DNA of 64,000 bases, taken from positions 11,738,501-11,802,500 of the forward strand of contig OY756966.1 of NCBI GenBank assembly GCA_963580455.1, given 5' to 3'. Positions 33,606 through 47,300 of this stretch are shown in pieces. Each line of letters begins with the position of its first letter. Positions within the stretch are counted from its first letter, which is position 1. This DNA is from Euonymus europaeus (Eukaryota > Streptophyta > Magnoliopsida > Celastrales > Celastraceae). A program made the position numbers and the translations under genes. The notes beneath the pieces were generated by a model. It saw nothing but the letters and a program-made list of their open reading frames with translations. It had not been told where the DNA came from and ran no database searches.

Positions 33606-35814
33606 TCAAACAGGTTCATTACAAGTTAAGTTAAGAGCAAAAGAGGCTAAGCCCATACAAGAGAAGGCATAAGAATCTAAGGCAGGAACTCCAGAGCCAG
33701 ACTCCTCGGCAGTAGGCAAATTGGCTGGAAGAGCTGGAGGTGTCTCCTCGGTTGTCTCCGCAACTGGTTGAGGAACTTGGTTTAGTGTTTCCTGGTCAGC
33801 TCCCAAGTTCTCCTCTTCCACTACTTCAACCTCCTCATCAGAGATCTTCTCCTCAGAGAAATCCATCTCGCCAAGCCCCCTCTTCCTCCTCTACTCAGCC
33901 TTCCTGAAGGCTTCTAGGATCTCCTCCTTGGACTCCTCGAGATGATCCCTTCCCATGAGAGAAGGGCACAATGGCGTAAGAATGGAAGAGTCCAGACCAG
34001 CCTTGACGAGCAACTTCCTGGACTCCTTGACACCACCTCGGAAGCCATAGAAGCCTTCCTCCCTCAGGGCAACCTTGAAGTCCTCAGAATCCTTGAACTT
34101 CTGAATTGTCTGCTGCTCGGCGTCACCGAGGAGCCGCTGGTAGGTCTCCTCAGCATTCTTCAGTTTGCGTTCCAAGGAGACCACCCTCTCCTTCATCTCT
34201 TTGCGTTGCCGAGCAGCTTTCTCCATCTGAACCGAGAAGGACTGCTGCATCTCCTCCATCTCTGCCTTCTTCAGGTTGAGCTCATTCTTAGCTTTGGCAG
34301 CCCGCTCCACGGCAGCATCAGCCCTATCCCTTTGAACGGTTTCCTCATAGGCAAACCGAGCAATGCTGGAGGGAAGGGCAGATAGGTGCACAGCAGTCTG
34401 TAACAAATAAAAAGAGAGCGTTAGTCGGTAAAAGAAAAGGGAGAGAATAAATCGAGCTCCTGAGAGAAGAAAGTACCTGCATGAAGAGCGAATTCATCTC
34501 GGTCAGATGCTCCATGGCAGTCAGAGAAGAAACCCTGTCATAATCTGCAGGCGTAGGTAAGTGCTTCAGCATCTCGGTAGCCACTCTTGGGTTGACTACC
34601 CTGTCAATCTTGCTGACATCCCATTCTGGAGCATGCCGAGCAAAATCCTCCTCGGCAATGGGCCCCAGAGAAGGATCATTCACCTGCCGAGGGATTTGAT
34701 GAGGACCTGACCGAGGAGTCCCTTGCCAAGGGGAAGGGCCAATTCGTGTCACCGTAGTGACCGAGGTGGTAGCCCCAGTTAGGGCTATCTCAGACGCCAT
34801 AGTCTCCCCTGTGGCCCCCACACGAGGTCTCTTGGGGTCCTTACCCTTGCTGGCCTTCTTCCTCTTCTGTTGCCGAGGAGCAGGGGCAGCGTTCATCGCC
34901 ATAGACTCTGACAAGTCCGCCATGTCTGCAAGGCATCACAACAAGTCAAAATATCTACCGATCAGTGATGGTAACTTAAAATATCGAAGACATAAAAGCA
35001 AGCAAACCTTGCCGAGATTCGTAACAGAAATTAGAAACCGAGAAGTCCTGTGGATTGAACTTCATGTCGGTCTCGGCCCCAACAACGAGGAGTTCTTTCT
35101 AAGCTTCATATAACTTTAACTCCTCACCCTTCAACTGGGGAGGACGGTTAAACTGATCGGTAAGAGGTACCGACCAGGTGGTTCGGAAAGGGAGTTCCTC
35201 CACTTCAGGAAGAGGAACTCGGACAAAAATGTAAGAATTTTTCTATCTCTTGATGGACTGGTTGTACAAAGGAATCTTAAGTCTTGGCTTGAGTTTTAAG
35301 TAGAAGAGGCCAGGAGAGTTCGGTAGATGACACAGAAGAGAAAGGTGTTGAATGACCGAGGAAGAGATACCGAGATGGTATCTGTGAGAGAGACAAACAA
35401 TGTTAGCTAGAAAGTGCCAAGAGTCGGTGCCAGAATGGCAGGAGAGAGATTGAACCGACGAAGAAGGCTGGTTATGGCTGGTGGGAAAGGAATCCTAGCA
35501 TCTGCTTGGAGTGACCGAAGTGAGATAGCAAACTCACCTCTCCTAGGACGAAATGGAGACTCACCCTCACCCACACGTCGGTATTGGAAGGGCAGACCAC
35601 ACTTGGCCACCACCTCGTCAATGTAACTGTTGGATAGGTCACAGGAAAGGTAGGTCGGTTCATTGATGTTGTCGTCGGTACCTCCGCCCCTCTCATTAGG
35701 AGGAGGTAGGTCATGGGGGGATACTCTACAGCATACTCTACCGAGGAAAACTCTACAAAATTGCGTTTTGTTAAGGCCAGAAATAGAAGAAGTGCTAGAA
35801 CTAGAAGAAGACAT
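33606..35814 (-). pseudogene. Tat antisense gene (Transposase_28-like protein)
   Basis: Minus-strand reading between pol and the 3' LTR. It begins MSSSSSSTSSISGL at 35814. A segment with FAISLRSLQADARIPFPPAI resembles the N-terminal domain of the proteins called putative gypsy-type transposon (Transposase_28). The middle (about 35400-34930) is still readable with EVEELPFRTTWSVPL but has stops near 35250 and 35100. An exon from 34923 (MADLSESMAMNAAP, basic KRKKASKGKDPKR) ends CAG at 34477. A 79-bp GT-AG intron (34476-34398) leads to a coiled-coil-rich exon rich in Glu, Lys and Arg. A frame change near 33880 precedes an acidic tail ending at 33606. Antisense genes at this site are known in Tat elements, with no settled function. 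Confidence 0.75.
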
Positions 35815-36425
35815 GGCTTACCTAGAAGATTTCTCGGTATGTCAAAATTGGAGGGTTGACTCTTTATCTTGCTCGGTATATAGTACTGCTCGGTAAAAGC
35901 TCTCAAATTTCAGAAGAAGTATGGAATGACTTGTTCCCAGGTCCTTTTATAGCAAAAGGCCAATCTCAGATCAACGGCCAGCAACAGATGGCCAATGAAC
36001 CGCGCAGACATGGACCATTGATCTAAGGGTCTGAGCTGTCATCTCCTCATTAATGGAATGGCATAATAACTCCTCTCATCGATCTGCGCAGAACGACGCG
36101 TCGATAAGGGAGTTGGGGGGCAACTGATATTACAAAAATATCCCCACTAATGGTGCTCCGCCACGTCATATGTGGACCAAAAGCTTTTTATGCCTACCAG
36201 GCAGTCTCCTCGGTAAGAGTGCACCAGCTGGACCTACCAAGGTGAAAACCAGCTGGATGTGGTCCACAATCATAATGGAAAGACCCACTTCAACAGTGGT
36301 CTCCAGCCCTATATAAGGCTCAGCAAGTCAGGTATTATCCAACTAAAACACAATCTAAACTTTAACTAAGAGAGAGCTCCGGTCCGAGGAGCTTGTCTGA
36401 TTGGATACCTACTGACTTGAGCGTC
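35773..36425 (+). repeat. Right copy of the 653-bp redundant end of the Tat insertion
   Basis: Matches 26460-27112 with about seven differences. It stops at GAGCGTC, where satellite sequence resumes with ATCACCTAT. Confidence 0.92.
36125..36425 (+). repeat. Tat 3' LTR, truncated after 301 bp
   Basis: Starts TGATATTAC after the polypurine tract and equals the first 301 bp of 26812-27375. The last 263 bp, including the GCCAGAG hairpin, are missing. Confidence 0.9.
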
Positions 36426-39400
36426 ATCACCTATAAACTTTGATTCTTATGAATTTCTCAACTCTGTCCATAGAGCAACATTTAACGATTTTGCCAATTT
36501 GGGAACAAAATTCGTTCTCTTGGCAACGAAACAATCTACAAAGCGTGTACAAGTAAATTTGGACATAAAGCAACAATAAAAATTTACACCTATCAACTTT
36601 GATGGTTCCAAATTGCTCAACTCTCTCCATAGAGGATCTTTTAATGAGTTTGTCCATTTGAGAACGAAAGTTGGTCTTTTAGCAACAAAACAATCTACAA
36701 AGCGTATACTAGTAAATTTGGACATAAAGAAACAATAAAAAGTGTACACCTATCAACTTTTACAGTTCGAAATCATTCAACTCTTGCCATGGAGGAGCTT
36801 TTAATGATTTTGCCCATTTGGGAACGAAAGTTGGTCTTTTGGCAACGAAACAATCTACGAAGACTATAGTAGTAACATTTGACATAAAATAATAATAAAA
36901 GGTGTACACTGACCAATTTTGATAATTGGAAATTGCTCAACTCTCTCGATAGAGGAGCTTTTAATGATTTTTTCTATTTGCGAACGAAAGTTGGTCTCTT
37001 GGCAATGAAACAATCTACGAAGCTTGCACTATTAAATTTGGACATAATGCAACAATAAAAAATGTTAACCTATCAACTTTTGATGGTTCAAAATTGCTCA
37101 ACTCCCTTCATGGAGAAGCTTTTGAAGGTTTTACCCATTGGGGAATGAAAGTTGGTCTTTTGGCAATGAAACGATCAAAGAAGCATATACTAGTAAATTT
37201 GGGCATAAAGAAACAATAAAAAACATACAACTATAAGCTTTAATGTTGCGGAATTGCCGAACTCTCTCCATGGTGGAGCTTTTGACGGTTTTGTCCAATA
37301 CAGAACAAAAGTTTGTCTTTTGGCAAGGAAACAATCTACAAATCGAATACTAGTAAATTTGGACATAAAACAACAATAAAAAGTGTACACCTATCAACTT
37401 TGATGGTTCAGAATTGCTCAAATCACTCCATGAAGGAACTTTTAATGGTTTTGTCCTTTTGGGAACTAAAGTTGGTCTTTTCGTAATGGAATAATCTATG
37501 GAGTCAAAACATTAACTTTCATTCTTATTTGGACAAAACTGTTAAAAGCTCCTCTATGGATGGAGTTGAGCAACTCCGAGTCATCAAACTTTCCAATCTA
37601 AGGTTCGTAGATTGTTTCAACTCTCTACATGGAGGAAATTTAACAGTTTTGTCCATTTGGGAATAAAGGTTGGTCTTTTGGACATAAGGAAACAATAAAA
37701 AGTATACACCTACCAACTTCGATGGTTTGGAATTGCTCAACTCTGTCCTTGGAGAAGCTTTTAACGGTTTTGTGCTTTGGGAACAAAAGTTGGTCTTTTG
37801 GCAATGAAACAATCTACAGAGCCTATACTCGTAAAATTTGACATACAATAAAAATAAAAAGTGCACAATGGTTGCATTTGATATTTCGAAATCACTCAAC
37901 TCTCTCCATGGAGGAACTTTTAATGGTTTTGTCCACATGAGAATGAAAGTTCTTCTTTTGCCAACGAAACAATATACCTAGCCTATCCTAGGAAATTTTG
38001 ATATAAAATAACAATAAAAAGTGTACATCGACCAACCTTCATGATTCATAATTATTCAACTCCCTCCATAGAGGAGCTTTTAACGGTTTTGTCCTATTGA
38101 GAACGAAAGTTGGTATTTCGCAAAGAAACAATCTACGAAGCCTATACTTGTAAATTTGGACATAAAGCAACAACAAAAGTGCATACCGATCGAATTTGAT
38201 AGTTCGATATTGCTCAACTCTCTCCAAAGATCAACTTTTAACGGTTTTCTCCATTAAGGAATGAAAGATGGTATTTTGGCAAATAAACAATAAACATAAA
38301 TAACAATAAAAAGACTACACCGACCAATTTTGATGTTTCCGAATTGCCTAAATCTATCCATATAGAAGCTTTTAACTGTTTTACCCAATTGAGAATGAAA
38401 GTTGAACTTTTGGTAACAAAACAATCTATGAAGTCTATAATAGTAAATTTAGACATAAAGAACAATAGAAAGTGTACACCTATCAACTTCGATTGTTCAA
38501 AATTGCTCAACTCTCTCCATGGAGGAGCATTTAACGATTTTGCCCATTTAGACATAAAGGAACAATAAAAAGTTTACACCAATCAACTTTGATAGGTCGG
38601 AATTGCTCAACTCCCTCCATGGAGGATCTTTTAACAATTTTGTCCATATAGGAATGAAAGTTGGTTTTTTGGTAACGAAACAATCTATGAAAAAGTGTAC
38701 ACCTATCAATTTCGATGGTTTGAAATTGTTCAACTCTGTCCATGGTGGAGCATTTAACGGTTTTGCCCATTTGGGAACAAAAGTCATTCTTTTGGCAACG
38801 AAACAATCTACGAATCGTATACTAGTAAATTTGGCCATAAAGCAACAATAAAAAGTTTACACCTATCAACTTTGATGGTTCAGAATTGCTCAACTCACTA
38901 CATGGAGGATCTTTTAACGATTTTGTCCATTTGGGAACAAAAGTTGCTCTTTTGTTAATGAAACAATGTATGAATTGTATACTAGTAAATTTGGACATAA
39001 AGGAACAATAAAAAGTTCACACCGATCAAATTTGATAGGTCAAAATTGCTCAACTCTCTCCATGGAGGAGCTTTTAATGGTTTTGTCGATTTGGGATCAA
39101 GAGTTGGTCTTTTGGCAACGAAACAATCTACGGAGCCTAGACTAGTAAAATTTGACATAAAATAACCATAAATAGCGTACACCGACCAAGCTTGATGGTT
39201 CAAAATTGTCCAAATCTCCCCATAGAGGAGCTTTTAACGATTTTGTCCAATTTAGAACGAAAGTTGTTCATTTGGCAACGTAACAATCTACGAAATATAT
39301 ATCGGTATATTTTGACCAAAAGAAACAATAAAAAGTGTACACCTACCAACTTTGATGGTTCGAAATTTCTCAACTCTCTCCATAGAGAAGATTTTAACGA

Positions 39401-40568
39401 TTTTGACCATTTGGGAACGAAAGTTGGTCTTTTGGCAAACGAAACAATCTACAGGGTCTATACTCATAAAATTTGACATAAAAATACAATAAAAAGTGCA
39501 CACCGATCAAATTTGCCAGTTTAAAATTGCTCAACTATCTGCAAGAAAAAACTTTTAACGATTTTGTTCATTTAGACACCAAAGTTTTTCTTTTGGCAAC
39601 GAAACAATATACCGAACCTATAATAGTAAAATTTAACATAAAATAACAACAAAAAGTGTATACCAACAAACCTTGATGGTTCAAAATTGCTCAACTCTCT
39701 ACACAGAAGAGCTTTTAATGATTTTGTCCAATTGAGAACGAAAGTTGGTCTCTTGGCAAAGAAACAATCTACGAAGCATATACTAGTAAATTCAGATATA
39801 AAGCAATAAGAAAAAGTGCACACCGATCTTATTTGATAGTTCAAAATTGATCAACTCTTACTAAGGATGAACTATTAACGGTTTTGTCGATTTAGGAATG
39901 AAAGTTGGTATTTTGGCAAGGAAACAATATACAGAGCCTATACTCATAAAAATTTGACATAAACATTAATAATAAAATGACTATACAGGCCAACTTTGAT
40001 GGTTCCAAATTTCTCAAATATCTCCATATAGAAGTTTTTAACAGTTTTGGTTGATTGAGAAAGAAAGTTGGTATTTTGGCTACGAAACATATACTAGTAA
40101 ATTTGGACATAAAACAACAACAAAAAGTGTACAAATATCAAATTTGATAGTTCGGAATTGCTCAACTCTCTCCATGGAGGAGCTTCAAATAGTTTGCCCA
40201 TTTGGTAACGGAAGTTTGTCTTTTGACAACGAAACAATCTCGAAGCCTATACTCGTAAAATTTGATATAAAATAACAATAAAAAGTACACAATGATCGAA
40301 TTTGAAAGTTTGAAATTTCTCAACTCTATCCAAGGTGAAACTTTTAACGGTTTTGTCCATTTGAGAACAAAAGTTAGTTTTTGGCCAACGAAACAATATA
40401 CCGAGCCTATACTAGTAAAATTTGACATAAAATAACAATGAAAAGTGAACACCGATTAAATTTGATTTTTTGAAATTGCTAAATTCTTTTGAAGGATGAA
40501 CTTTTAATGGTTTTGTCCATTTAGCAACAAAAATTGGTCTTTTGGCAACGAAACAATAAAAAGTGTAT
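36426..40568. repeat. Satellite array, segment B (about 26 monomers)
   Basis: Same 160-bp satellite and orientation as 19795-26418. Class order A1-A2-B is readable again around 38983-39790. Some units are shortened (37500-37700, 38280-38330, 38550-38700). The segment ends in a unit with an internal deletion at 40555-40568. Confidence 0.93.
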
Positions 40569-41635
40569 TGACTCGCCTAAAATAGGTATGTATATTTATG
40601 CTTTCCCAAGTTCAGGATTGTCAAAGTAATAATATGAGTGAGTCCCAAATCGTCTCAGAAAGACCTTTGGTTTCGGCTTGGATCTATGGATTATTAACCT
40701 AATTACGAATTAAATATTGTATTCACAATGGTAAGTGTGCCAAAATTGCACAAACCATTGGTTAGATTCCTTTTTTCCTCTTGGGGTGATTGATTGGATT
40801 AAACCCTAATATGCAATATATGAAATGGAAACTAGACTACTGCAGAAAATCAAAGACAAAATGAACACAATATAGCATAGCATAAATCATTAAAGTGAAA
40901 ACTAAATCAGAATGAACAATAACCAAGTAGATTAAACTAGAAATTGCGAATCCAAATGTGATAACTAAATGAAATAACAATAAGTAAAGAGAGTTTAGAA
41001 ATCGAATTCAATATTAAAAGTTGAGGCGAAATGATTTTCCAATCTACAAATAGAAGTTTAGGCTAATCCAACTTAGGCTCTTCTCAAGCTCTGCAAGGAT
41101 GATAAACTTCTTCTTCTTATTGGTTGGGTCTCTAAAAGTCCTAGCAATCCTCTTGGAGATAATTTTCGAACTCCAACAAGGTACCAAAATGAAGAACAAA
41201 CAAGAGAGAAAAAACCCTTAGAGAAAAAGTAATTTTTGGCCAAGAGTAGCATTGTTACAAGAATGGGGTCTCCAAGACCCTTAAAACCCTAACACATGTG
41301 TTAAAAGACTATCCTAACCCATTGCAAATAAGTCCCATTGGTCAAAAAGTCATTTAGACAAGATTGCCCTTCAAAAATTGACTGAAATTCATTAAACCCA
41401 AATTACTAGAACTATTCAACACAAAAACTTATTTTAATTCCATAGACTTCAAACTTCAATTCTCAATGGATTTATGCCTATGAATACTCGTTGGAAAGAT
41501 CTGGATGTCTACTTCAACTTTTTACAAAGACATTTCTTCAATGCGGATGAATTTTGGGAGGAAAAATTTACTTTAAAACCAATTTGTCAAGAACGTGTGT
41601 GAGTGTAAGCATGCATTGACAAGTATTTTCCTAAA

Positions 41636-42178
41636 TGATGATGAGGATATTTATACTCTCCAATCAGAATAAGACATGTGGCAATAGCTGTCAATAGAAG
41701 ACATCACCTTTCTCGCTGGGAGATCCTCGGTACCGAGCAATAGAGATGCTCTTCTCGGCTCCGTACTCTCAGGATAGTAACAAGCTCCCAGTAAAACAGT
41801 AATTCCTTCATTTGGCAAGGTATTATTCACCACCACTCGAATTCTATTAATGGAAACCACCTTCACTATATAAAGGGGTTACCCCACAGGTAAAAGGGAT
41901 CACTTCTTTCACTAAAAAACACTCTTTACACATTTCCCTAGAACACCGAGCTGTGTTCTTCGGAGAGCCAATCTCTGCTAGCATCTGACTTAAGCATCGG
42001 AGCGCCAACGCCAGAGAACACTCTCTGGCGGGCCTCTAGCTTACGTTTGTTCATTTCTACAAGATACACCCACCGAGAAGACTGTCTAGACGAAGAGAAA
42101 GATCAAGAAGCCGAGGAAGCCCTTGTTCGGACTTATACTGATACGTTTTTGTACTTTACAAGTTTGAGACGTCATCAG
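41636..42178 (+). repeat. Solo LTR related to the Tat LTR
   Basis: Starts near TGATGATGAGG (exact base uncertain among three TG dinucleotides) and ends GACGTCATCA. TATA-like CTATATAAAGG is near 41871. The 20-mer TCGGAGCGCCAACGCCAGAG and the hairpin GCCAGAG/CTCTGGC (42010-42029) are shared with the LTR at 26812-27375, while most other sequence has diverged. No clear TSD. Confidence 0.75.
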
Positions 42179-43509
42179 TTAACCCTCATAATAAACACAT
42201 AACAAAGATGCAAGAAAACAAAAAACTCAACCAAGTCTTGATTTTAACGAAAAAAGGTTGCTTCCTTCTGAAACTAAACCATTAATGGATAGAAGTTCAA
42301 AACTTCTCTCCATTAATGTAGTCCAAAACACAACCAATAATCCAACAAGACTTTAGAAGTATGTAATGTGGAGGCTATGAGTATGTCAAAATGGAAATTT
42401 TAGGCTTAAATCACAACTCAAATATACATTTCAATGTGACAATGGTCATACATATGCATGCATGCACATATACCCCAAAGTAGTCCTAACTCACCTTTTT
42501 CACACTCACTTTGCTTTTTCTTTTTCTTTTTCTATATTTTTTTCTCGTATTTATGTGCCACATTGGCTTTATTGGTAGCATGAAACCTTCTTACTCTATA
42601 CATATATCCCAAACTTGGATATTTCCATTGAATGAACTAAGTTGTTGCCTTCTTTGCTATATTATTATTTAGTTTTTCTTTTCCTTCTTCCCTTCTTTTT
42701 CTTTACAAAGCAAGCAACACCATACAAAATGCACCATCACCAAAAACTTACAAGTCATGTATCTACACATCACTCAACCCATATGCATGATGATATGCAC
42801 AAGCATCCCACAAAAACATGTATATCCAATTTTGCGGGTGATGCATGGGAAATTTTTTTTCTAGCTAGGTACATATGTAGGTGCTTAAAGAAAAAGGTTG
42901 ACATTTGGCTAGAAATGGACAACTAGGGACACATTTAAGTACGGGAAGCTAAAACTTAAGTTCAAACGATTAAAGAAAGCCTATGTCATCTCATTAGTAT
43001 AAGTGTGGACTAGGATTTTGCCTCAACAGTTTATCAAGTGAGTTCTAGTGCTTGTGAGATTCAAAAGACTAACTAAGCATAACTTTCCTAAATATCCACT
43101 TCAAAACATCAAGGTCATGTGCTCAGGGAAAAAGAGAAATAGTCCAAACATCAAAACAAAACAAACTAAGAAGTCAAACACAATCCAAGAGATTTTACAT
43201 GCTTCTCACAACAAGTCAGAGTTCATATTTTTCATCATAGGCAATAAAGGAATCACAACAACCCAAAACTTTTCACAACATACAGTTCAAAAAATTTCTT
43301 TTATTTATATTTTTTTTTCAAAACTAAACTAACACAACTGGGCACCCCCAACCCCAACTGGAGTAAGACATGGTCTCCACGGATGGAAGAAACAAAATAG
43401 TTGCGCAGTAAATTATTCAATGTAACTAAAAACAAGAAGTGGTTCTAAGACTACAATACTTCCAAAGTACCACAAACAAACAGAGTAATGTCATGGCACC
43501 AACACCCCC
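42179..43509. other. Non-coding part of the Athila-type remnant
   Basis: AT-rich with poly-T and poly-A tracts. Short frames (42642-42926, 43048-43332) look like noise. Position downstream of the minus-strand integrase suggests the 3' untranslated region of that element. Confidence 0.4.
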
Positions 43510-44300
43510 ATGACTAGATATATGCAAAATCAAATAATAACAGAAAAAGTTGAGAGTACTCCTTGGACATCCTGTAGGAGAAATGTCTCATCCTTTGATG
43601 CATAGGGAGCAAAGAATGGCTTGAGCCACTGTCCTCCACGAACAGTGAAGGTGGTCCCATTCTTCGAATTGGCAATATCAATAGCTCCATGAGAATGAAC
43701 CTTCTTGACAACATAAGGGCCACTCTATCGAGTCTTCAACTTTCCTGGAAAGATATGGAGTCAGGAATTATAGAGAAACACCTATTGTTTAGGGAAAAAC
43801 TGTTTGTTCAAGATCATCTTGTCATGCAAAGCTTTCATCCTCTCATTGAACAGTTTTGCATTGTCATATGCTTCCCTTCGTACTTCTTCCAACTAGAAAT
43901 CTGTAACTTTTTCAAGCCTTGGGCATCATCAAGTGAAGAGTTAATCTTTTTAATAGCCCATAAAGCATGATGTTGAATCTCAACAGGTAAATGACATGCA
44001 CGACCATAAATCAAACAATAATGAGACATGCCAATAGTGGTTTTGAATACGGTTCTATAAGCCCAAAGAGCATCATGCAATTTATCGGACCAATCCTTCA
44101 TATTAGGATGGATTGTCTTTTCAAGAATAACCTTTATCTGTCTACTAGCCAACTAAGCTTGGCCATTAATTTGGGGATGATATGGGGTAGAGACCTTGTG
44201 AGCCACACCATATTTCTTCATGAGATGCTGAAAAGGTTAATTACAAAAATGTCAACCCCAATCACTAATTATGGCCTTAGGCATGCTAAAACGTGCAAAT
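43510..44300 (-). pseudogene. Athila-like integrase C-terminal fragment
   Basis: Minus strand, several frames. The best stretch (44152-43835) reads RQIKVILEKTIHPNMKDWSD, KLHDALWAYRTVFKTTIGMS and LIYGRACHLPVEIQHHALWA, the conserved integrase C-terminal region of Athila-group gypsy elements. Just before it the strand reads like an integrase core (YGVAHKVSTPYHPQING) with stops. After it, shifted frames give an RLFPGKLK-like piece and SKNGTTFTVRGGQW, as in the tail of such polyproteins. RT, RNase H and the integrase zinc domain are absent, cut off where satellite DNA starts at about 44311. Confidence 0.82.
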
Positions 44301-44310
44301 AAATCTTTTA

Positions 44311-47300
44311 ACAGCGAAATAATCTACGGAGCCTATACTCGTAAAATTTGACAGAAAATAACAATAAAAGTGTACACCGTCCAATCGTGATGGTTCTAAA
44401 TTGCTCAACTCTTTTCACGTATGAGCTTTTAACGAATTTGTTCATTTGGGAACGAAAGTTCGTCTTTTCGCAACGAAATAATCTACAAAGCGTATACTAG
44501 TAAATTTGGAGATAAAGCAACGATAAAAGTGTACACCTATCAAATTTGATTGTTTAAAATCGCTCAACTCTCTCCAAATTGGAATTTTAACGAAATTGTT
44601 CATTTCAGAATGAAAGTTTGTCTTTCGACAATGAAACAATATACAGAGCCTATACTAGTAATATTAGACATAAAATAACAATAAAAAGTGTACACTGACC
44701 AACTTGATGGTTCATCATTGCCCAACTCTCACCCTGGAGGAGCTTTGAATAGTTTTGCCCAATTGACAACGATAGTTAATCTTTTGGCAACAAAACAATC
44801 TACGAAGCGTATACTAGTAAATTTGGCGATAAAGCAACAAAAAAAGTGTACACCTATCAACTTTGATGGTTCGGAATTGGCCAATTCTATCCACGGAGCA
44901 TCTCTTAACGGTTTTGGCCATATAGGAATGAAAGTTGGTTTTTGGGCAGCGAAATAATCTACCAAGCGTATACTTTTAAACTTGGACATAAGGCAACAAT
45001 AAAAAGTGTACACCTTTCAAATTTGATGGTTCCAAATTACTCAACTTTGTCAATCGAGGAGATTTTAACAGTTTTGCCCATTCGGAAACGAAAGTTGGTC
45101 TTTTGGCAACAAAATAAGCTACGAAACTTATACTAGTAAATTTGAACATAAAGCAACAATAAAAAGTGTACAACTATAAACTTTGATGGTTCATAACTAC
45201 TCAATTCTCTTCAACAAGAAAATTTTAACGGTTTTGTCAATTGGGGAAAGAAAGTTGGTCTTTTGGCAGCGAAACAATCTACGAAGCATATACTAGTAAA
45301 TTTGGACATAAAGCAACAATAAAAAATATACACCTATCAACTTTGATGGTTTAGAATTGCTCAACTCTATCAATTGAGAAGATTTTAACGGTTTTTTTCC
45401 ATTCGAGAACGAAATTTGGTCTTTTGGAAACAAAACAATTTACGAATCGTATAATTGTGAATTTGGACGTAATGCAACAATAAAAAGTTCTGTTAGCTTT
45501 GATGGTTTGGAATTCCTCAAATCTTTCTATGGAGAAGCTTTTAACGGTTTTGGTGCGTATACTGGTAAATTTGGAATTCAAAAGTGTACAGCTTTCAACT
45601 TTGATGGTTCGTAATTGCTCAACTTTCCCCAAGGAAAAACATTTAACGATATTTTTCATTTGGTAACAAAATTTGGTCTTTTGGAAACAAAAAAATATGT
45701 GGAGCCTATACGAGTAACATTAAACAAAAAAATAAATAAAAAGTGTACACTGACCAACCTTGAGAGTTCATAATTTTCCAACTCTCTCCATGAAGGATCT
45801 TGTAACGGTTTTGATCAATTGAGAAAACAATCTACAAAGATTATACTAGTAAATTTGGACATAAAACCACAATAAAAAGTGTACACCTATCAAATCTGAT
45901 GGTTCAGAATTGCTCAACACTCTTCATGGGGAAGCTTTAAACCGTTTTCCCATTAGGGAATGAAAGTTGGTCTTTTGATAACGAAATTATTTACGAAACG
46001 TACACTAGTAAATTTGGAGAAAAAGCAACAATAAAAAGTGTACACCTATGAACTTCGATGGTTCGGAATTGTCCAACTCTATCCATGGAGGAGCTTTTTA
46101 CAATTTTATTCATTTAAGAACGAAAGTTAGTATTTTGGCAATGATACAATCTACGGAGCATATACTTGTATATTTCGACATACAACAACAATAAAAGGTG
46201 TACAACTATCAACTTTGATGGTTCGTAATTGGAGAACTCTCTCCAAAGAGGTACTTTTAAGGTTATTGTCCATTTGAAATGAAAGACGGTCTTCCGCAAT
46301 GAAAAAATATGTAGAGCCTATACTAATAAAATTTGACATAAAATAACAATTAAAAGTTTACACTAAGGAACCTCGATGGTTCAAAATTGCTCAAATCGCT
46401 CCATCGAGTAGCTTTTTACGTTTTTGACAATTTGAGAACAAAAGTTTATCTTTTGGCAACGAAACAATCTACAAAGCGTATACTAGTAAATTTGGCTATA
46501 AAACAATAATAAAAAGTGTACACCTATCAACTTTGATGGTTTGGAATTGCTCAACTCTCTCCATGGAGGAGCTTTTAACGGTTTTGCCCATTTGAGAATG
46601 AAAATTGGTAGTTTGGCAATGACACAATATATGAAGCGTATGCTTGTAAATTTGGAAATAAAAAGTGAACAACTATCAACTTTGATGGTTCGTAATTGTT
46701 CAACTCTCTCCAATGAAAACCTTTTAAAGATATTTTCCATTTGGAAAAGAAAGTTGGCCTTTTGGCAACAAAATAATATACAAAGCCTATACTAGTAAAA
46801 TTTGAAATAAAATAAGAATAAAAAGTGTACACCTACCAACCATGATAGTTCATAATTGCCCAACTATCTCCATCGAGGAGCTTTTAATGATTTTGACAAA
46901 TTGAGAAGAAAAGGTTGCCTTTTGGCAACGAAACAATCTATGAATCGTATACTAGTATAGTTAGACATAAAATAACAATAAAAAGTTTACACCTATCAAT
47001 TTGATAGTTCGAAAATGCTCAACTTTCTCCATGAAGAAGCTTATAAGGGTTTTGCCCATTTAGGAATGAAAGTTAGTCTTTTGGTAATGAAGCAATCTAC
47101 GGATCCTATACTCGTAAAATTTTACATAAAATAATAATAAAAAGTGTACACCATCTAACCCTGATGGTTCCAAATTGCTCAAGTCTACCCATGGAGGAAC
47201 TTTTAACTGTTTTGTCCATTTGGGAACGAAAGTTGGTCTTTTGGCTACAAAACAATCTATGAAACGTAAACTGGTAAATTTAGACATAAAGAAAAAATAA

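Larger units (their letters stand above)
26419..36425 (+). mobile_element. Ty3/gypsy Tat-type element with duplicated ends
   Basis: It contains gag-pol with an extra archaeal-type RNase H domain, a long 3' region and an antisense gene, all hallmarks of the Tat group. The order is unusual: 3' internal sequence (26460-26811), a full LTR (26812-27375), PBS, gag-pol, antisense gene, the same 3' internal sequence again, and an LTR cut after 301 bp (36125-36425). Satellite DNA abuts both ends and no clean TSD is seen. 26419-26459 is short unmatched sequence, probably also from a Tat internal region. Confidence 0.88.
40569..44310 (-). mobile_element. Athila-type gypsy remnant, minus strand, with a solo LTR inserted
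   Basis: 44300 down to about 43510 encodes a broken Athila-like integrase on the minus strand. Downstream, on the same strand, is non-coding sequence with a GGGGTTGGGGGTGCCC stretch near 43325-43352. 41636-42178 is a solo LTR of another family. 40569-41635 has no coding and may be the LTR of this remnant, though I cannot prove it. Satellite DNA abuts both sides and no TSD was found. Confidence 0.6.
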
